From Amphritea sp. 1_MG-2023 (GTDB taxonomy: Bacteria; Pseudomonadota; Gammaproteobacteria; Pseudomonadales; Balneatricaceae): DNA of 64,000 nucleotides. The translations under genes were made by a program, and so were the position numbers. The notes beneath the pieces are model-generated. The model did not search any database, was not told the DNA's origin, and worked only from the letters and a program-made list of their open reading frames with translations. The DNA lies in NCBI RefSeq assembly GCF_030547545.1, contig NZ_JAUOQE010000013.1, positions 46,174-110,173 of the forward strand, in the 5' to 3' direction. Positions 19,367 to 28,934 of the stretch are shown piece by piece (position 1 is the first letter of the stretch; each line of letters opens with the position of its first letter).

Positions 19367-19561
19367 ATGGCTATTATCTATCTGCTTATCCCAATCGCCA
19401 TTATACTGGCGAGCGTCGCTATCTGGGGGTTTTTCTGGTCGGTTAACGCCGGCCAACTGGATGATTTAGAATCACCAGCCCACAGCATTTTATATGACGA
19501 TGATGAGCATCTGATTCCTGACGATGCTAAACAGCCTAAAACGACTGATAAATCAGAATGA
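19367..19561 (+). CDS. ccoS: cbb3 oxidase maturation protein CcoS
   Basis: 64 residues: one membrane helix (about 2-24) beginning MAIIYLLIPIAI, then the family motif FFWSVNAGQLDDLESP and an acidic tail. It is required for cofactor insertion in studied cbb3 systems. It overlaps the next gene by 4 bp (ATGA). Confidence 0.93.
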   Translation: MAIIYLLIPIAIILASVAIWGFFWSVNAGQLDDLESPAHSILYDDDEHLIPDDAKQPKTTDKSE

Positions 19562-20232
19562 CCGAACCCCTGTCTGCCTTAACGGCATTACTACTCGGTT
19601 TATTGGGCAGCGCACACTGTTTAGGTATGTGTGGCGGTATATCCAGTGCTGTCGCTATGGGTATCGATCGTCAAAACGCGCACCCGTTACGCTTACTTAT
19701 CGGCTTCAATCTTGGCCGCATTGCAAGCTATACACTGGCTGGCGCGCTGCTCGGCAGTATTGGTTGGCTAATACGCACGCCTGAAGTAACCTTGCTATTA
19801 CGCTCGTTCGCCGGCTTGATCTTGGTTTTAATGGGCCTTTATGTGGCGCAAATTTGGCGCGGCTTGGCTTACCTCGAAAAACAAGGCAACCGCCTCTGGC
19901 GCCATATTCAACCTCTCAGCCGAAAACTTCTGCCCGTCAGCAATTCGCTGCAATCTCTGGCCCTCGGGGCTTTGTGGGGATGGCTACCCTGCGGACTGGT
20001 GTACAGCACTCTCATTTGGAGTGCCACCGCCAGCGACTGGAAAGTGTCCGCGACCATGATGGCGTGTTTCGGCCTAGGAACGGTTCCCGCCATGCTCGCC
20101 ACCGGATTGCTGGCCAATCAGGTACAGACGCTATTAAAAAGCCGCCACACACATCGCATCGCCGGATTACTCATTATTCTATTCGGACTGTATACCATTC
20201 CCTGGCAAGGACTGAGCTTAAGCCTTTCTTGA
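19558..20232 (+). CDS. TauE/SafE-like membrane protein of the cco cluster
   Basis: 224 residues with about six membrane helices. The N-terminal GSAHCLGMCGG motif, with two cysteines and a histidine in a membrane helix, and a second conserved motif WGWLPCGLVYS identify the sulfite exporter TauE/SafE-like subgroup. This subgroup is habitually found beside ccoS in gammaproteobacteria, and its conserved Cys/His residues make a metal-related role plausible. That role is inference. An Anr/Fnr box overlaps its stop codon. Confidence 0.82.
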   Translation: MTEPLSALTALLLGLLGSAHCLGMCGGISSAVAMGIDRQNAHPLRLLIGFNLGRIASYTLAGALLGSIGWLIRTPEVTLLLRSFAGLILVLMGLYVAQIWRGLAYLEKQGNRLWRHIQPLSRKLLPVSNSLQSLALGALWGWLPCGLVYSTLIWSATASDWKVSATMMACFGLGTVPAMLATGLLANQVQTLLKSRHTHRIAGLLIILFGLYTIPWQGLSLSLS

Positions 20233-20269
20233 TCAGTATCAATACTGCGCCGCTTAAAATCCTTATAAT
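20229..20269 (+). promoter_or_regulatory. Anr/Fnr-dependent promoter of hemN
   Basis: TTGATCAGTATCAA (20229-20242) is a perfect Fnr-type dyad overlapping the previous stop codon. A perfect TATAAT lies at 20264-20269. The box centre is about 41 bp from the transcription start expected from that -10, the geometry of a class II Fnr-activated promoter. Confidence 0.85.
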
Positions 20270-20287
20270 CGCCTGCTTGCCGTTATC

Positions 20288-21691
20288 GTGAGAAATATTG
20301 TGAACCAGAACAATCTGATTAAATGGGATCTTGACCTCATCCGCCGCTATGACCTATCCGGCCCCCGCTACACCTCTTACCCTACGGCGATTCAGTTCAA
20401 CCCTGAGTTATCGGCGACTGATTTGGTTAACACCGCTCGGCAAAGCGCAGATAGCCACGCACCTTTATCACTTTATGTGCACATCCCGTTTTGTGCTCAT
20501 GTTTGTTATTACTGCGCCTGCAACAAAGTTATCACCCGTAATCGTAACAAAGCCCAACCTTATCTCGATACGCTGTATCAAGAAATGGCACAACTAGCCG
20601 AATGGTACTCCGATAATCGCAGTGTCGAGCAGCTCCACTTAGGGGGCGGCACCCCCACATTCATCAGCAACGAGCAGATGATAGAGCTGATGTTAAAGCT
20701 AAGACAAAACTTCAACTTACTCGATGATGATTCCGGCGACTATTCGATTGAAATTGATCCCCGCGAAGTGGATCACGAGAAACTTAAAGTGCTGCGGGAG
20801 ATCGGCTTTAACCGTGTCAGCTTTGGGGTTCAGGATTTAGAGCAACGCGTACAGCAAGCGGTTAACCGTGTGCAACCGGTTGAAGAGATCGCCGATGTAC
20901 TGAATGAATCACGTCGCCTTGGCTTCCGTTCAATTAATATTGATCTAATCTATGGCTTACCACATCAAACCCTTGAAAGCTTTAACGCAACACTGGATAC
21001 CATTATTGAACTTAGCCCTGACCGTCTGTCAGTATTCAATTATGCGCATATGCCCGACCGCTTCCGTTCACAAAACCATATCAAAGCCGAAGATCTCCCT
21101 AACCCTAATATTAAACTGGCCATTCTCGAAACAACGATTAGCAAACTGATCGCTGCCGGTTATGTGTATATTGGTATGGATCATTTTGCCAAACCCGATG
21201 ATGAACTCGCACGGGCACAGCAGAGTGGTAAACTTCACCGTAACTTTCAGGGTTACACCACTCACAGTGATTGCGATCTGGTGGCGATGGGGGTGTCTTC
21301 GATCAGTCAAATCGGTGATGTTTACTATCAAAATGAACATGACATGAGCGCCTATACTGCCGCCGTCAACGCGAATAACGATGCCATCAAGCGCGGCGTC
21401 ACGCTCAGTGCCGATGATCATATTCGGCGCGCCGTCATTACTCAATTAATCTGTCATTTCGAACTAAATATGACTGAGATTGAGCAACAGTTTAAGCTCT
21501 CTTTTGCCGACTATTTTGCAACCGAATTAAACGATCTGAAAAAATTTAGTGTCGATGGTTTAATCAAGCTCAGTAACAATACGCTTCAGGTTACCCCTGC
21601 TGGCCGCTTGTTAATTCGTCGAATCTGTATGGCATTTGATGCCTACATTCCTAAACAGGAAGTCGGTAAAAGCTTTTCCCGAATCATTTGA
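20288..21691 (+). CDS. hemN: Oxygen-independent coproporphyrinogen III dehydrogenase
   Basis: 467 residues, radical-SAM enzyme of haem synthesis used when oxygen is scarce. The [4Fe-4S] motif HIPFCAHVCYYCACNK holds Cys69, Cys73 and Cys76. The N-terminal block YDLSGPRYTSYPTA and the glycine motif HLGGGTPTF are typical of true HemN rather than HemW. The start is a GTG; another GTG lies 12 bp downstream. It follows a near-ideal Anr/Fnr promoter and supplies haem for the adjacent cbb3 oxidase. Confidence 0.96.
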   Translation: MRNIVNQNNLIKWDLDLIRRYDLSGPRYTSYPTAIQFNPELSATDLVNTARQSADSHAPLSLYVHIPFCAHVCYYCACNKVITRNRNKAQPYLDTLYQEMAQLAEWYSDNRSVEQLHLGGGTPTFISNEQMIELMLKLRQNFNLLDDDSGDYSIEIDPREVDHEKLKVLREIGFNRVSFGVQDLEQRVQQAVNRVQPVEEIADVLNESRRLGFRSINIDLIYGLPHQTLESFNATLDTIIELSPDRLSVFNYAHMPDRFRSQNHIKAEDLPNPNIKLAILETTISKLIAAGYVYIGMDHFAKPDDELARAQQSGKLHRNFQGYTTHSDCDLVAMGVSSISQIGDVYYQNEHDMSAYTAAVNANNDAIKRGVTLSADDHIRRAVITQLICHFELNMTEIEQQFKLSFADYFATELNDLKKFSVDGLIKLSNNTLQVTPAGRLLIRRICMAFDAYIPKQEVGKSFSRII

Positions 21692-21775
21692 TTCGGGAAA
21701 TACTTCACCCTGTGAAAAATTTAGTGGATAATCAGCTATCGCCATATCTACTATTTAACGAAAACAGGACATCCT

Positions 21776-22552
21776 ATGGGCAACCATAAATCATCAGAAG
21801 GGAAACTTCACAGCTTACAGGTTCACTGCAACACCTGCAGCCTAAGTTCTTTATGTTTACCTGTATCACTGAATATGACCGAGATGGACCGGTTAGATAG
21901 CATCATCGATAAAAGTCGCCCCCTCAAAAAGGGTGAGCATCTTTTCCATCAAGGCGAAACCTTCTCTTCCGTCTACGCGCTTCGCGCCGGCTCGATTAAA
22001 ACCTACACCCTGACCAATGAAGGCGAAGAACAGATAACTGGCTTCTACTTCCCCGGTGAAATGGTTGGCATGAGCGGCTTTGATAATGATCAGTACCCGG
22101 TATCGGCCAAGGTACTCGAAACGACAACGGCCTGCGAAATTCCGTTTGAACGACTCGATGAACTCTCCGGACAGATGCCCGAGTTACGTCGTCAGATACT
22201 GCGCACCCTGAGTAAAGAGGTGCGCGATGATCAACAAATGATGCTGCTACTGAGTAAGAAAAGTGCAGAACAACGCGTTGCAACCTTCCTGATTAAGCTA
22301 TCGACTCGGTTTAAGCTACGTGGTTATTCAGAAACACAATTTCGCCTATCCATGTCAAGAAATGAGATCGGTAACTACCTTGGCCTAGCGGTTGAAACGG
22401 TAAGCCGCATTTTTACGCGCTTCCAAAAAATGGAACTGGTGCGCGTGGATGGTAAAGAGATCGATCTCTGCAATCTGAGTGAGATCTATCGTCTCTCCGG
22501 TGAAGTTCATGAGACCGAGGCACCTAAAGATAGCATCTGCCCACTCAGTTAA
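21776..22552 (+). CDS. anr: Anr/Fnr oxygen-responsive transcription regulator
   Basis: 258 residues, Crp/Fnr family. The [4Fe-4S] ligands are Cys18, Cys21 and Cys27 ([11 protein letters not shown]) plus Cys120 (TTACEIPF), the Fnr spacing. A cyclic-nucleotide-like beta barrel spans about 35-145. The C-terminal HTH has [20 protein letters not shown] with the ExxSR recognition residues Glu207, Ser210, Arg211, which read TTGAT. Matching sites stand before ccoN and hemN, so it probably controls both neighbours. No evident Fnr box precedes the gene itself. Confidence 0.95.
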   Translation: MGNHKSSEGKLHSLQVHCNTCSLSSLCLPVSLNMTEMDRLDSIIDKSRPLKKGEHLFHQGETFSSVYALRAGSIKTYTLTNEGEEQITGFYFPGEMVGMSGFDNDQYPVSAKVLETTTACEIPFERLDELSGQMPELRRQILRTLSKEVRDDQQMMLLLSKKSAEQRVATFLIKLSTRFKLRGYSETQFRLSMSRNEIGNYLGLAVETVSRIFTRFQKMELVRVDGKEIDLCNLSEIYRLSGEVHETEAPKDSICPLS

Positions 22553-22576
22553 GCCTCAATAATGATATAATCCTGC

Positions 22577-22598
22577 GCCGCTTTTTAGCGGCTATAAT
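22577..22598 (+). promoter_or_regulatory. Short hairpin and -10 element between anr and apt
   Basis: GCCGCT and AGCGGC flank a T-rich loop. A TATAAT follows directly (22593-22598), with another at 22566-22571. This is plausibly the apt promoter, possibly with a weak anr terminator; no clear -35 is seen. Confidence 0.4.
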
Positions 22599-22659
22599 GG
22601 ATGTACTCCGCTCTTTTTGAACACTATCGTGTCTAGCCCGTTGCTTTAAGGTAATCTTG

Positions 22660-23202
22660 ATGAGTTTTGATGAATGTTATATAAAATCAGTCATGCGTAC
22701 GATAGAAAACTGGCCCGAGCCTGGCGTCATGTTTCGCGATATCACCCCGCTATTTAAAGACCCCAAAGCCCTCAGAATGATTGCCGATGCTTTTATTCAG
22801 CGCTATATCGACAGCGATGTCACACATATTGCCTGTATTGATGCTCGCGGCTTCCTGTTTGGCTCGATCATGGCTTATCAGCTTAACCTGCCCCTCGTAC
22901 TGGTGCGTAAAAAGGGCAAGCTACCGGGCAAGACCATCCATCGTGAATATGCACTGGAGTATGGTACGGCAGCCGTCGAAATGCAGATTGACGCTGTGAC
23001 TAAAGGCGATAAAGTACTGATTTTTGACGATTTGATCGCCACGGGCGGTACGATCCTCGCCGCCAGCACCATCATCAAAGAACTCGGTGCCGAGGTTTAT
23101 GAAGCGGCCGCCTTAATCGACCTGCCCGACCTAAACGGCTCTGCCTTGATTCAACAAAGCGATATTCCTGTATTCACACTACTCGCCTACGAAGGCTTAT
23201 AA
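22660..23202 (+). CDS. apt: Adenine phosphoribosyltransferase
   Basis: 180 residues from ATG 22660 (a TTG sits one codon upstream). It has the APRT opening WPEPGVMFRDITPLFKDP, the adenine-side ARGFLFG loop and the PRPP-binding motif VLIFDDLIATGGT. It salvages adenine to AMP in the cytoplasm. It is monocistronic, with a hairpin (23233-23258) soon after the stop. Confidence 0.95.
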   Translation: MSFDECYIKSVMRTIENWPEPGVMFRDITPLFKDPKALRMIADAFIQRYIDSDVTHIACIDARGFLFGSIMAYQLNLPLVLVRKKGKLPGKTIHREYALEYGTAAVEMQIDAVTKGDKVLIFDDLIATGGTILAASTIIKELGAEVYEAAALIDLPDLNGSALIQQSDIPVFTLLAYEGL

Positions 23203-23232
23203 TCTGCTGTTTAAACACCGCGACAATGTTAG

Positions 23233-23258
23233 CGAAGCGCCCTTGTTCTCGCGCTTCG
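23233..23258 (+). terminator. Hairpin after apt, possible terminator
   Basis: CGAAGCGC and GCGCTTCG form an 8-bp stem around a 10-base loop, followed only by a short TTTA. It is weak as an intrinsic terminator. Confidence 0.4.
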
Positions 23259-23340
23259 TTTACCCGACTAACCACTTCACCGATGCGCTTAACTTAAGCA
23301 CTGATAAGCACTCTATTTAGAGACTCGGGGCCGCTAGCTA

Positions 23341-23403
23341 AGGAAGGTGCGAATAAGTCAATTACGCCTCTGGCTGACAGAGAAGCTGGAAATCAAGGCA
23401 ACC
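23341..23403 (+). repeat. 63-bp dispersed repeat, copy 1
   Basis: About 59 of 63 positions match 35534-35596, including AGGAAGGTGCGAATAAGTCA at the left edge. The first dozen bases also appear at 53311 and, with one change, at 9441. The sharply defined left edge suggests the terminal sequence of a mobile element, but no matching inverted end or transposase was found nearby. The rest of the gap to rdgC (23404-23724) shows open but unconvincing frames. Confidence 0.7.
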
Positions 23404-23724
23404 GTTACAGGCATACTGGTTGTACGTCGAAAAATGTTAACGCTGAGATCCTGTTTCTCTGAAAGCCCCGAAGGGCGGATATTAGAATGGTCATCTACTT
23501 TGTCAGCCAGCTTGAAAAGATCCAGACATTTCGCTGCACTGGCTTTCGCGTATCTGGCCATTCTAAAGTCCGCAGAGAACATAACGGACTTATTCACACC
23601 TTCCCTAAACCATACCCCGCTCAACAAGCGAAGCCATCATTTTATCCGTATCATTACTGTTCGCTCGAGGGATATCGCTTTACAATAGCGGCTCATTTTT
23701 TATTTGTTATTAAGGGCTCATCGC

Positions 23725-24639
23725 ATGTGGTTCAAAAATGCCATCTTTTACCGTTTCACACAGCCATTTACTTATACCTCAGACGCCCTTGAAGAGAAAC
23801 TCAGCGAGAAAGCCTTTACCCCATGCGGCAGTCAGGAGCTGAGTCGTTTTGGCTGGGTAAGCCCGAGCGGTAGCTTATCTGAGATGTTAGTCCATGCGGG
23901 TAACGGCTTTATGCTGATCGCAGCCCAAAAGGAAGACAAGATCATTCCCTCTCAAGTCATCCGCCAACAACTCGACAAGCGAGTCAAACTCATCGAAGAT
24001 GAACAAGCTCGCAAGGTGTATAAAAAGGAAAAAGATCAACTCAAAGATGAGATTATCTTAGACCTTCTGCCACGCGCATTTAGTAAATATCAAACCACCT
24101 GGGCACTGATCGCACCCGCACACAATTTACTCATCGTGGACGCTAGCAGCCATAAGCGTGCGGAAGAGTTACTTAGCCATCTACGCAGCCTACTCGGCTC
24201 TCTACCGGTTGTACTCCCCGATGTGAATCATTCACCTTCGGCGATCATGTCTCAATGGCTAGAGCAACCACAAGCACGTTACACGGGCTTAGAACCCTTG
24301 GATGAATGCGAACTGAGAGATAGCGCCGTTGAAACCGGCATTATTCGGTGTAAGGGACAAGATCTTGATAGTGATGAGATCCGTCATCATCTTGAAGTGG
24401 GTAAACGCGTCGTCAAACTGGCACTCGAGTGGCAAGAAAGCCTCAACTTTATCCTTCAGGATGATCTGTGCATCAAGCGTATTAAGCTATCCGATCAACT
24501 CAAAGAAAAACTCGATCAAGACAGCCCCGATGAAGCCTTTGCTCAATTCGATGCCGAGTTTGTACAGATGTCGCTCGAACTGACACGACTCATTCCGGCA
24601 CTGACGGATGCCTTTGGCGGTGAAGCCCAACGTCCTTAA
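23725..24639 (+). CDS. rdgC: Recombination-associated protein RdgC
   Basis: I start at ATG 23725 (AAGGG ribosome site at 23712), which gives the standard 304 residues and the family start MWFKNAIFYRF; the frame is open further upstream. Conserved blocks are FTPCGSQELSRFGWV, KDEIILDLLPRAFSK and LPVVLPDV. RdgC forms a ring around double-stranded DNA and modulates RecA loading. A palindrome (24666-24687) follows the stop. Confidence 0.95.
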   Translation: MWFKNAIFYRFTQPFTYTSDALEEKLSEKAFTPCGSQELSRFGWVSPSGSLSEMLVHAGNGFMLIAAQKEDKIIPSQVIRQQLDKRVKLIEDEQARKVYKKEKDQLKDEIILDLLPRAFSKYQTTWALIAPAHNLLIVDASSHKRAEELLSHLRSLLGSLPVVLPDVNHSPSAIMSQWLEQPQARYTGLEPLDECELRDSAVETGIIRCKGQDLDSDEIRHHLEVGKRVVKLALEWQESLNFILQDDLCIKRIKLSDQLKEKLDQDSPDEAFAQFDAEFVQMSLELTRLIPALTDAFGGEAQRP

Positions 24640-24665
24640 TCGCTCAGAGTCATCATTCCCGAGGC

Positions 24666-24687
24666 AGCCGGTCGACATCGACCGGCT
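24666..24687 (+). terminator. Hairpin downstream of rdgC
   Basis: AGCCGGTCG and CGACCGGCT make a perfect 9-bp stem around ACAT. The T-run (GTTTTA) is displaced by about 9 bp, so intrinsic termination is only possible, not clear. Confidence 0.5.
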
Positions 24688-24836
24688 AGGCGTCGTTTTA
24701 GAGACAAGCGTTAAGCCCATAACATCGTCAAGCCAAATCAATCACCACATCAGCCTAACGGCCAACATCAAGTTATTATTTCAACTTCGTTAGCCACTGT
24801 GTAGACTACGACTATTCAGCCAATCAGGACTATTCC

Positions 24837-25487
24837 GTGAGTAAAACCTACAGCGTAAAAGAGATGTTTTATACCCTTCAAGGCGAAGGCGCACAGGCCG
24901 GACGGCCCGCGGTATTCTGTCGCTTTAGTGGCTGTAATCTTTGGTCTGGGCGAGAACAGGATCGACATAAAGCGGTATGTGATTTCTGTGATACGGATTT
25001 TATTGGCACCGACGGCCAAAATGGTGGCAAATTTCATTCCGCCGCCGCCCTCGCCAGCGCCATAAAAAGCTTCTGGCCGACAGACACAAACGCGCCACAA
25101 GGTCAGCCTTATGTCGTCTGTACCGGCGGTGAACCGTTGTTACAACTCGACTTAGCATTAATTGAGGCGTTACATCAGCAAGGCTTTGAGATTGCCGTTG
25201 AAACCAATGGCACACTGCCGGTGCCCAAGGAGATAGACTGGATTTGTGTCAGCCCCAAAGCCGATGCTGAACTGGTGCAGCGCAGCGGTGATGAGTTGAA
25301 ACTGGTTTACCCGCAACCACTGGCTCTGCCTCAGCAGTTTAGCGGACTCACCTTTAATCATTTCTATCTGCAACCGATGGATGGCCCTATGCAGCGCATG
25401 AATACTCAAGATACGATTCAGTTTTGCCTGCAAAACCCACAATGGAAACTGAGTTTGCAAACTCACAAACTACTGGGTATCGACTGA
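24837..25487 (+). CDS. queE: 7-carboxy-7-deazaguanine synthase
   Basis: 216 residues from a GTG. It is a radical-SAM enzyme of preQ0/queuosine synthesis converting carboxytetrahydropterin to CDG. The iron-sulfur cysteines are Cys33, Cys48 and Cys51, the Cx14CxxC spacing peculiar to one QueE class. The N-terminal YTLQGEGAQAGRPAVFCRFSG and the later CTGGEPLLQLD match the family. The 3' end overlaps the convergent symporter gene by 18 bp. queC and queD are not nearby. Confidence 0.94.
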   Translation: MSKTYSVKEMFYTLQGEGAQAGRPAVFCRFSGCNLWSGREQDRHKAVCDFCDTDFIGTDGQNGGKFHSAAALASAIKSFWPTDTNAPQGQPYVVCTGGEPLLQLDLALIEALHQQGFEIAVETNGTLPVPKEIDWICVSPKADAELVQRSGDELKLVYPQPLALPQQFSGLTFNHFYLQPMDGPMQRMNTQDTIQFCLQNPQWKLSLQTHKLLGID

Positions 25488-26360
25488 AGCCCCCCTAAAG
25501 CCGACCGGCCAGTTTCGCCATAACACCATAACAAGTGCCGGTATCTGCATCAAAATACCGTACAACAGTACCGCCAACGACATCTCCGATTGTTGCAGCA
25601 GAGCGCCCGTCACCATCAACGCGGTGCCTGCATTCTGAATACCGGTTTCAATGCTGAGGGTCAGCGCTATTTTCGGCTCGAGGCGTAGCACATAACGCGC
25701 CAACAACCCCGCTAACACCATGGCACTACTGGCTAACAACATGATGGCTGGCGTCAATACCGGTAACAAGGACGGTATTTCCTGACGATTTGCCCAACTG
25801 ATCAGCACCACGACGATCAACATGAAAAACAGTGACAGCACCTTCACTGGGCGCTGCAACTGAGCACACAAGCGCGGCCAACGCGCGTGAATCATTAGCC
25901 CGATAGCCACCGGCAGCAAGGTAACGATGACGAGCTTCATCACCGTGCTTAGCAAAGGTAGCGCCACTAACACCCCCTCGCCGAGCAAGTATTCCAGCGT
26001 TAACCAGGTTAACCAAGGGAGTGAAAACGGAATAATCAGACTGGTAACCGCCGTTAACGAGATTGATAAAGCGGTATCGGCACGACACAAATAACTAATC
26101 ATATTCGAGGTTGCACCACCCGGTGCAAACGAAACAATCAATAGCCCCGCCGCCAATAACACCGGCACCTCTAACAGACTCACCACCAGCCACGCCAGTA
26201 ACGGTAACAGCAGAAGTTGAAACACCAGCCCCGCGATCAGGGCAACAGGCTGATACCGTAAACGAACGAAATCATCCCGCTTGAGCGTCATTCCCATACC
26301 CAGCATAATAATAAACAGTGCCACGGGTAATAACAGTGAAAGTGCATTGCCGCCTTCCAT
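25470..26360 (-). CDS. Bile acid:sodium symporter (BASS) family transporter
   Basis: 296 residues with about nine to ten membrane helices. The first helix ends in the conserved MLGMGMTLKRDDF, the motif SFAPGGATSNMISYL marks the first crossover of the BASS fold, and ETGIQNAGTALMVT marks the second. Bacterial members carry organic anions with Na+; the substrate here is unknown. Its 3' end overlaps queE on the opposite strand. Confidence 0.88.
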   Translation of the reverse strand: MEGGNALSLLLPVALFIIMLGMGMTLKRDDFVRLRYQPVALIAGLVFQLLLLPLLAWLVVSLLEVPVLLAAGLLIVSFAPGGATSNMISYLCRADTALSISLTAVTSLIIPFSLPWLTWLTLEYLLGEGVLVALPLLSTVMKLVIVTLLPVAIGLMIHARWPRLCAQLQRPVKVLSLFFMLIVVVLISWANRQEIPSLLPVLTPAIMLLASSAMVLAGLLARYVLRLEPKIALTLSIETGIQNAGTALMVTGALLQQSEMSLAVLLYGILMQIPALVMVLWRNWPVGFRGASVDTQ

Positions 26361-26781
26361 TCAGATCGACTCCATAATTCCCATTTGAATCGCTATCATA
26401 GGGTGCAGCTAACCGCATAACAATGGCCAGATTACAGATAATTAAAGGGCTGCCTCAATCTACTCACATTTATTGTGGATAACGTTGTGGGTACACTGCT
26501 TTAGCCCCGCTCTGACACCCGAATTTAAACTGATCCAGACAAACTGGCTATTTTTTAATCAGTTGTTTTTATCTAATAATTTCAATAACTTATACTTTAT
26601 ATCTCGCGCTATAGAAGGGCTTAAAAAGTTTTTATCCAAGAACTATTTCAATTCAGCGTCATTCCTATGAAGCAAAAAAGTCAACCCATTTCTGAAATAA
26701 ACGATAAATAGTCGCTTTAAACTAGCCAATTTAATCGGTTCCACTTAACATACTCAACTCGTCAAGAATCGGAACTTTTAC
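26361..26781. other. Gene-free AT-rich stretch upstream of the CDF gene
   Basis: A 421-bp divergent intergenic region between the symporter and the CDF transporter. It contains an open frame on the plus strand (26473-26670) that lacks a ribosome site and has an uncharacteristic composition. I see no clear operator. Confidence 0.5.
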
Positions 26782-27948
26782 ATGCCTGAATCTCATAGCC
26801 ATCAGTCACAAGCTCAGCGTATTACTATTATCGGCTCTATCTTCGATACCCTGCTTGGCGTACTAAAAATTATCTTTGGTATTATGGCTCACTCGAGTGC
26901 TCTGATCGCCGACGGCATTCACTCGCTCTCCGACCTAGTAACAGATATCTTAGTCGTTTGGATTATTAAATACTCGCATCAAGAGCCCGATGAGGAACAC
27001 CCTTGGGGTCATGCTCGGTTTGAAACGATTGGCACCGTGATTCTCGGTTGTGTACTGGTCGCCGTGGCTGGCGCGATGGCCTATGATAGCCTACTCACCT
27101 TGATCAAAAATGAAGTTTTGCAACTCCCCGAATGGCCTGCCCTCGTGATTGCGGCCATTTCCGTGCTCACTAAGGAAGTCATTTTCCGTTATACCCTAGC
27201 GGTCGGTCAGCGGATTAAATCCGATCTAATTATTGCCAATGCGTGGCACAGTCGCACCGACGCGTTTTCATCCATTGTTGTATTTGTCGGTGTCGCCGGT
27301 GCAATGGCGGGCATCGCCTGGTTGGATTCAGTTGCCGCCATCGGTGTGGCGCTGATTATCGCCAAAGTCGGTTGGGATCTTACCTGGAAAAGTATTCTCG
27401 AGCTCGTCGATACCGCCCTACCTGAAGAGCAGATTCAGGCCTACGCTGACGTCATCATGGGTGTTGAAGGCGTCCTCAGCGTGCATAGTTTCAAAAGCCG
27501 CAGTATGGGCAGTCAGGGACTGCTAGAGATGCACCTGCAAGTTGCGCCACACCTCAGTGCTTCCGAAGGACATTATATCGGCGATAAAGCCGTGTTTCGA
27601 TTGATGCAAGAGTTTGAAGATATCGGTCATGTCATTTTTCATATCGATACCTTCGATGATGATGAAGTAGGCCATGATGCCTCCCTGATACTCCCCACGC
27701 GAACAGAGATCAGCGGTATTCTGTGGGAACTGCTCGATCAAGCAGGCCACCCAGAACTCAGTATTAATCGTCTCGCCCTATTCTACCGCCTAGATTTCGT
27801 TGAAATTGAGCTAATGTTACTCGATAATTCAGACACTCAAGCTCTTGACATTAAAGCACTGGAAGAAGAATTAAATCGGCTGTTCAGACAATACCCTTGG
27901 TTTAGATGCCTCCATCTTTGGCAGGGCACACAGTCGACTCGGTTATAA
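26782..27948 (+). CDS. Cation diffusion facilitator (CDF) metal transporter
   Basis: 388 residues. Six membrane helices occupy about 15-210. They carry the CDF metal sites SALIADGIHSLSDLVTD in helix II and NAWHSRTDAFSS in helix V, followed by a cytoplasmic ferredoxin-like domain. It exports divalent metals such as Zn, Fe or Mn. The tail beyond about 300 is roughly 90 residues longer than in FieF, so it may carry an additional regulatory domain. The IMPACT-family gene starts 3 bp after the stop. Confidence 0.9.
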   Translation: MPESHSHQSQAQRITIIGSIFDTLLGVLKIIFGIMAHSSALIADGIHSLSDLVTDILVVWIIKYSHQEPDEEHPWGHARFETIGTVILGCVLVAVAGAMAYDSLLTLIKNEVLQLPEWPALVIAAISVLTKEVIFRYTLAVGQRIKSDLIIANAWHSRTDAFSSIVVFVGVAGAMAGIAWLDSVAAIGVALIIAKVGWDLTWKSILELVDTALPEEQIQAYADVIMGVEGVLSVHSFKSRSMGSQGLLEMHLQVAPHLSASEGHYIGDKAVFRLMQEFEDIGHVIFHIDTFDDDEVGHDASLILPTRTEISGILWELLDQAGHPELSINRLALFYRLDFVEIELMLLDNSDTQALDIKALEEELNRLFRQYPWFRCLHLWQGTQSTRL

Positions 27949-27950
27949 AT

Positions 27951-28565
27951 ATGGCTAACGATATAGGCTATCGCCGTCCAGCCCAACCTCAGCATATCGA
28001 ATTAGAAATACGTAAAAGCCGATTTATCTGCGATATACAGCCGGTTAACGATCGTCCCGCGGCGATGCAATTCATCGCCTCTATTCAGGCGATGCACCCA
28101 AAGGCCAATCATCATTGCTGGAGCTATATCGCTGGCCGCCCCGATGATGCCCATCAATGGAACTACAGTGATGATGGTGAACCGAAAGGCACCGCCGGTC
28201 AACCGATGTTTAATGTGATCCATCACAGTGATCTGGGTAATATCTGTGCGGTAGTCACCCGCTATTTTGGCGGTATTAAGTTAGGCACCGGCGGTATTGC
28301 CCGAGCTTACTCTCAAGCCGTACAGCAGGCATTACAGACATTAACCACTGAAACCGTTATTCCTACTCAGCAGATCGTTCTCGTGGGCCCCTATGATTTA
28401 ACTGGTGAACTTGAACAATTGATTCATCAATTTCAACTCACTGAGTGTCAACGGCAATTTGGTACCGGTATCGAAATAACCGCTCAACTGGCGACTCATC
28501 AAATAGCTGCCTTTGAGCAAGCCTTAACGCCTTTTCAGCATAAAATAGACCTGACTATCAGTTAA
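27951..28565 (+). CDS. yigZ: IMPACT/YigZ family protein
   Basis: I take ATG 27951, 3 bp past the previous stop, giving 204 residues; an upstream in-frame ATG (27906) would run inside the CDF gene. The IMPACT domain shows IRKSRFICDIQPV, HPKANHHCWSY, and SDDGEPKGTAGQPM followed by VVTRYFGGIKLGTGG. A DUF1949-like C-terminal half follows. Homologues have been linked to translation-stress control and to proline dipeptidase-like activity in older annotation; the role here is unknown. Confidence 0.92.
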   Translation: MANDIGYRRPAQPQHIELEIRKSRFICDIQPVNDRPAAMQFIASIQAMHPKANHHCWSYIAGRPDDAHQWNYSDDGEPKGTAGQPMFNVIHHSDLGNICAVVTRYFGGIKLGTGGIARAYSQAVQQALQTLTTETVIPTQQIVLVGPYDLTGELEQLIHQFQLTECQRQFGTGIEITAQLATHQIAAFEQALTPFQHKIDLTIS

Positions 28566-28720
28566 GTCGTCTACCTATGTTCTGCATACGCTATCAATAG
28601 CCGTCGATGTCTTACACCGCTAGCGATCGATGCCCCCGTTAACACCCGTTGCTTTGCCTGATCAGATTCAAAAGCAGCCCTTGCAATACACTCACTGCAT
28701 GTCTAAGCGCCTAAATTTAA

Positions 28721-28747
28721 CCCACTTAACCCACTTAACTCACTTAA
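28721..28747. repeat. 9-bp tandem repeat
   Basis: Three consecutive units of CCCACTTAA (the third CTCACTTAA) lie in the 470-bp gap between yigZ and the diguanylate cyclase gene. The gap otherwise shows no gene. Confidence 0.75.
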
Positions 28748-28934
28748 CAGCAACCGATATCACGCATACGGCTAACGCGGCTGCCTCATATCAGCAGTAA
28801 CACGATGATCCCAAACACTAAAAGAGTGTCTATTGATTTCACAATTGCTTAGAATACGCTGCATATCGGCCGAGTCAAAACCGTCCAATCGAACAAACAG
28901 TGTGAATATTGAGCTCCATGAGAAACGCAACTGC

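Noticed and set aside
23347..23792. Overlapping open frames on both strands between apt and rdgC
   Set aside because: They begin within the dispersed repeat, lack ribosome sites and overlap each other. They may be decayed mobile-element sequence but cannot be supported as genes.
26473..26670. 65-codon frame upstream of the CDF transporter gene
   Set aside because: No Shine-Dalgarno sequence, AT-rich and Phe/Asn/Leu-heavy as expected for translated intergenic DNA.
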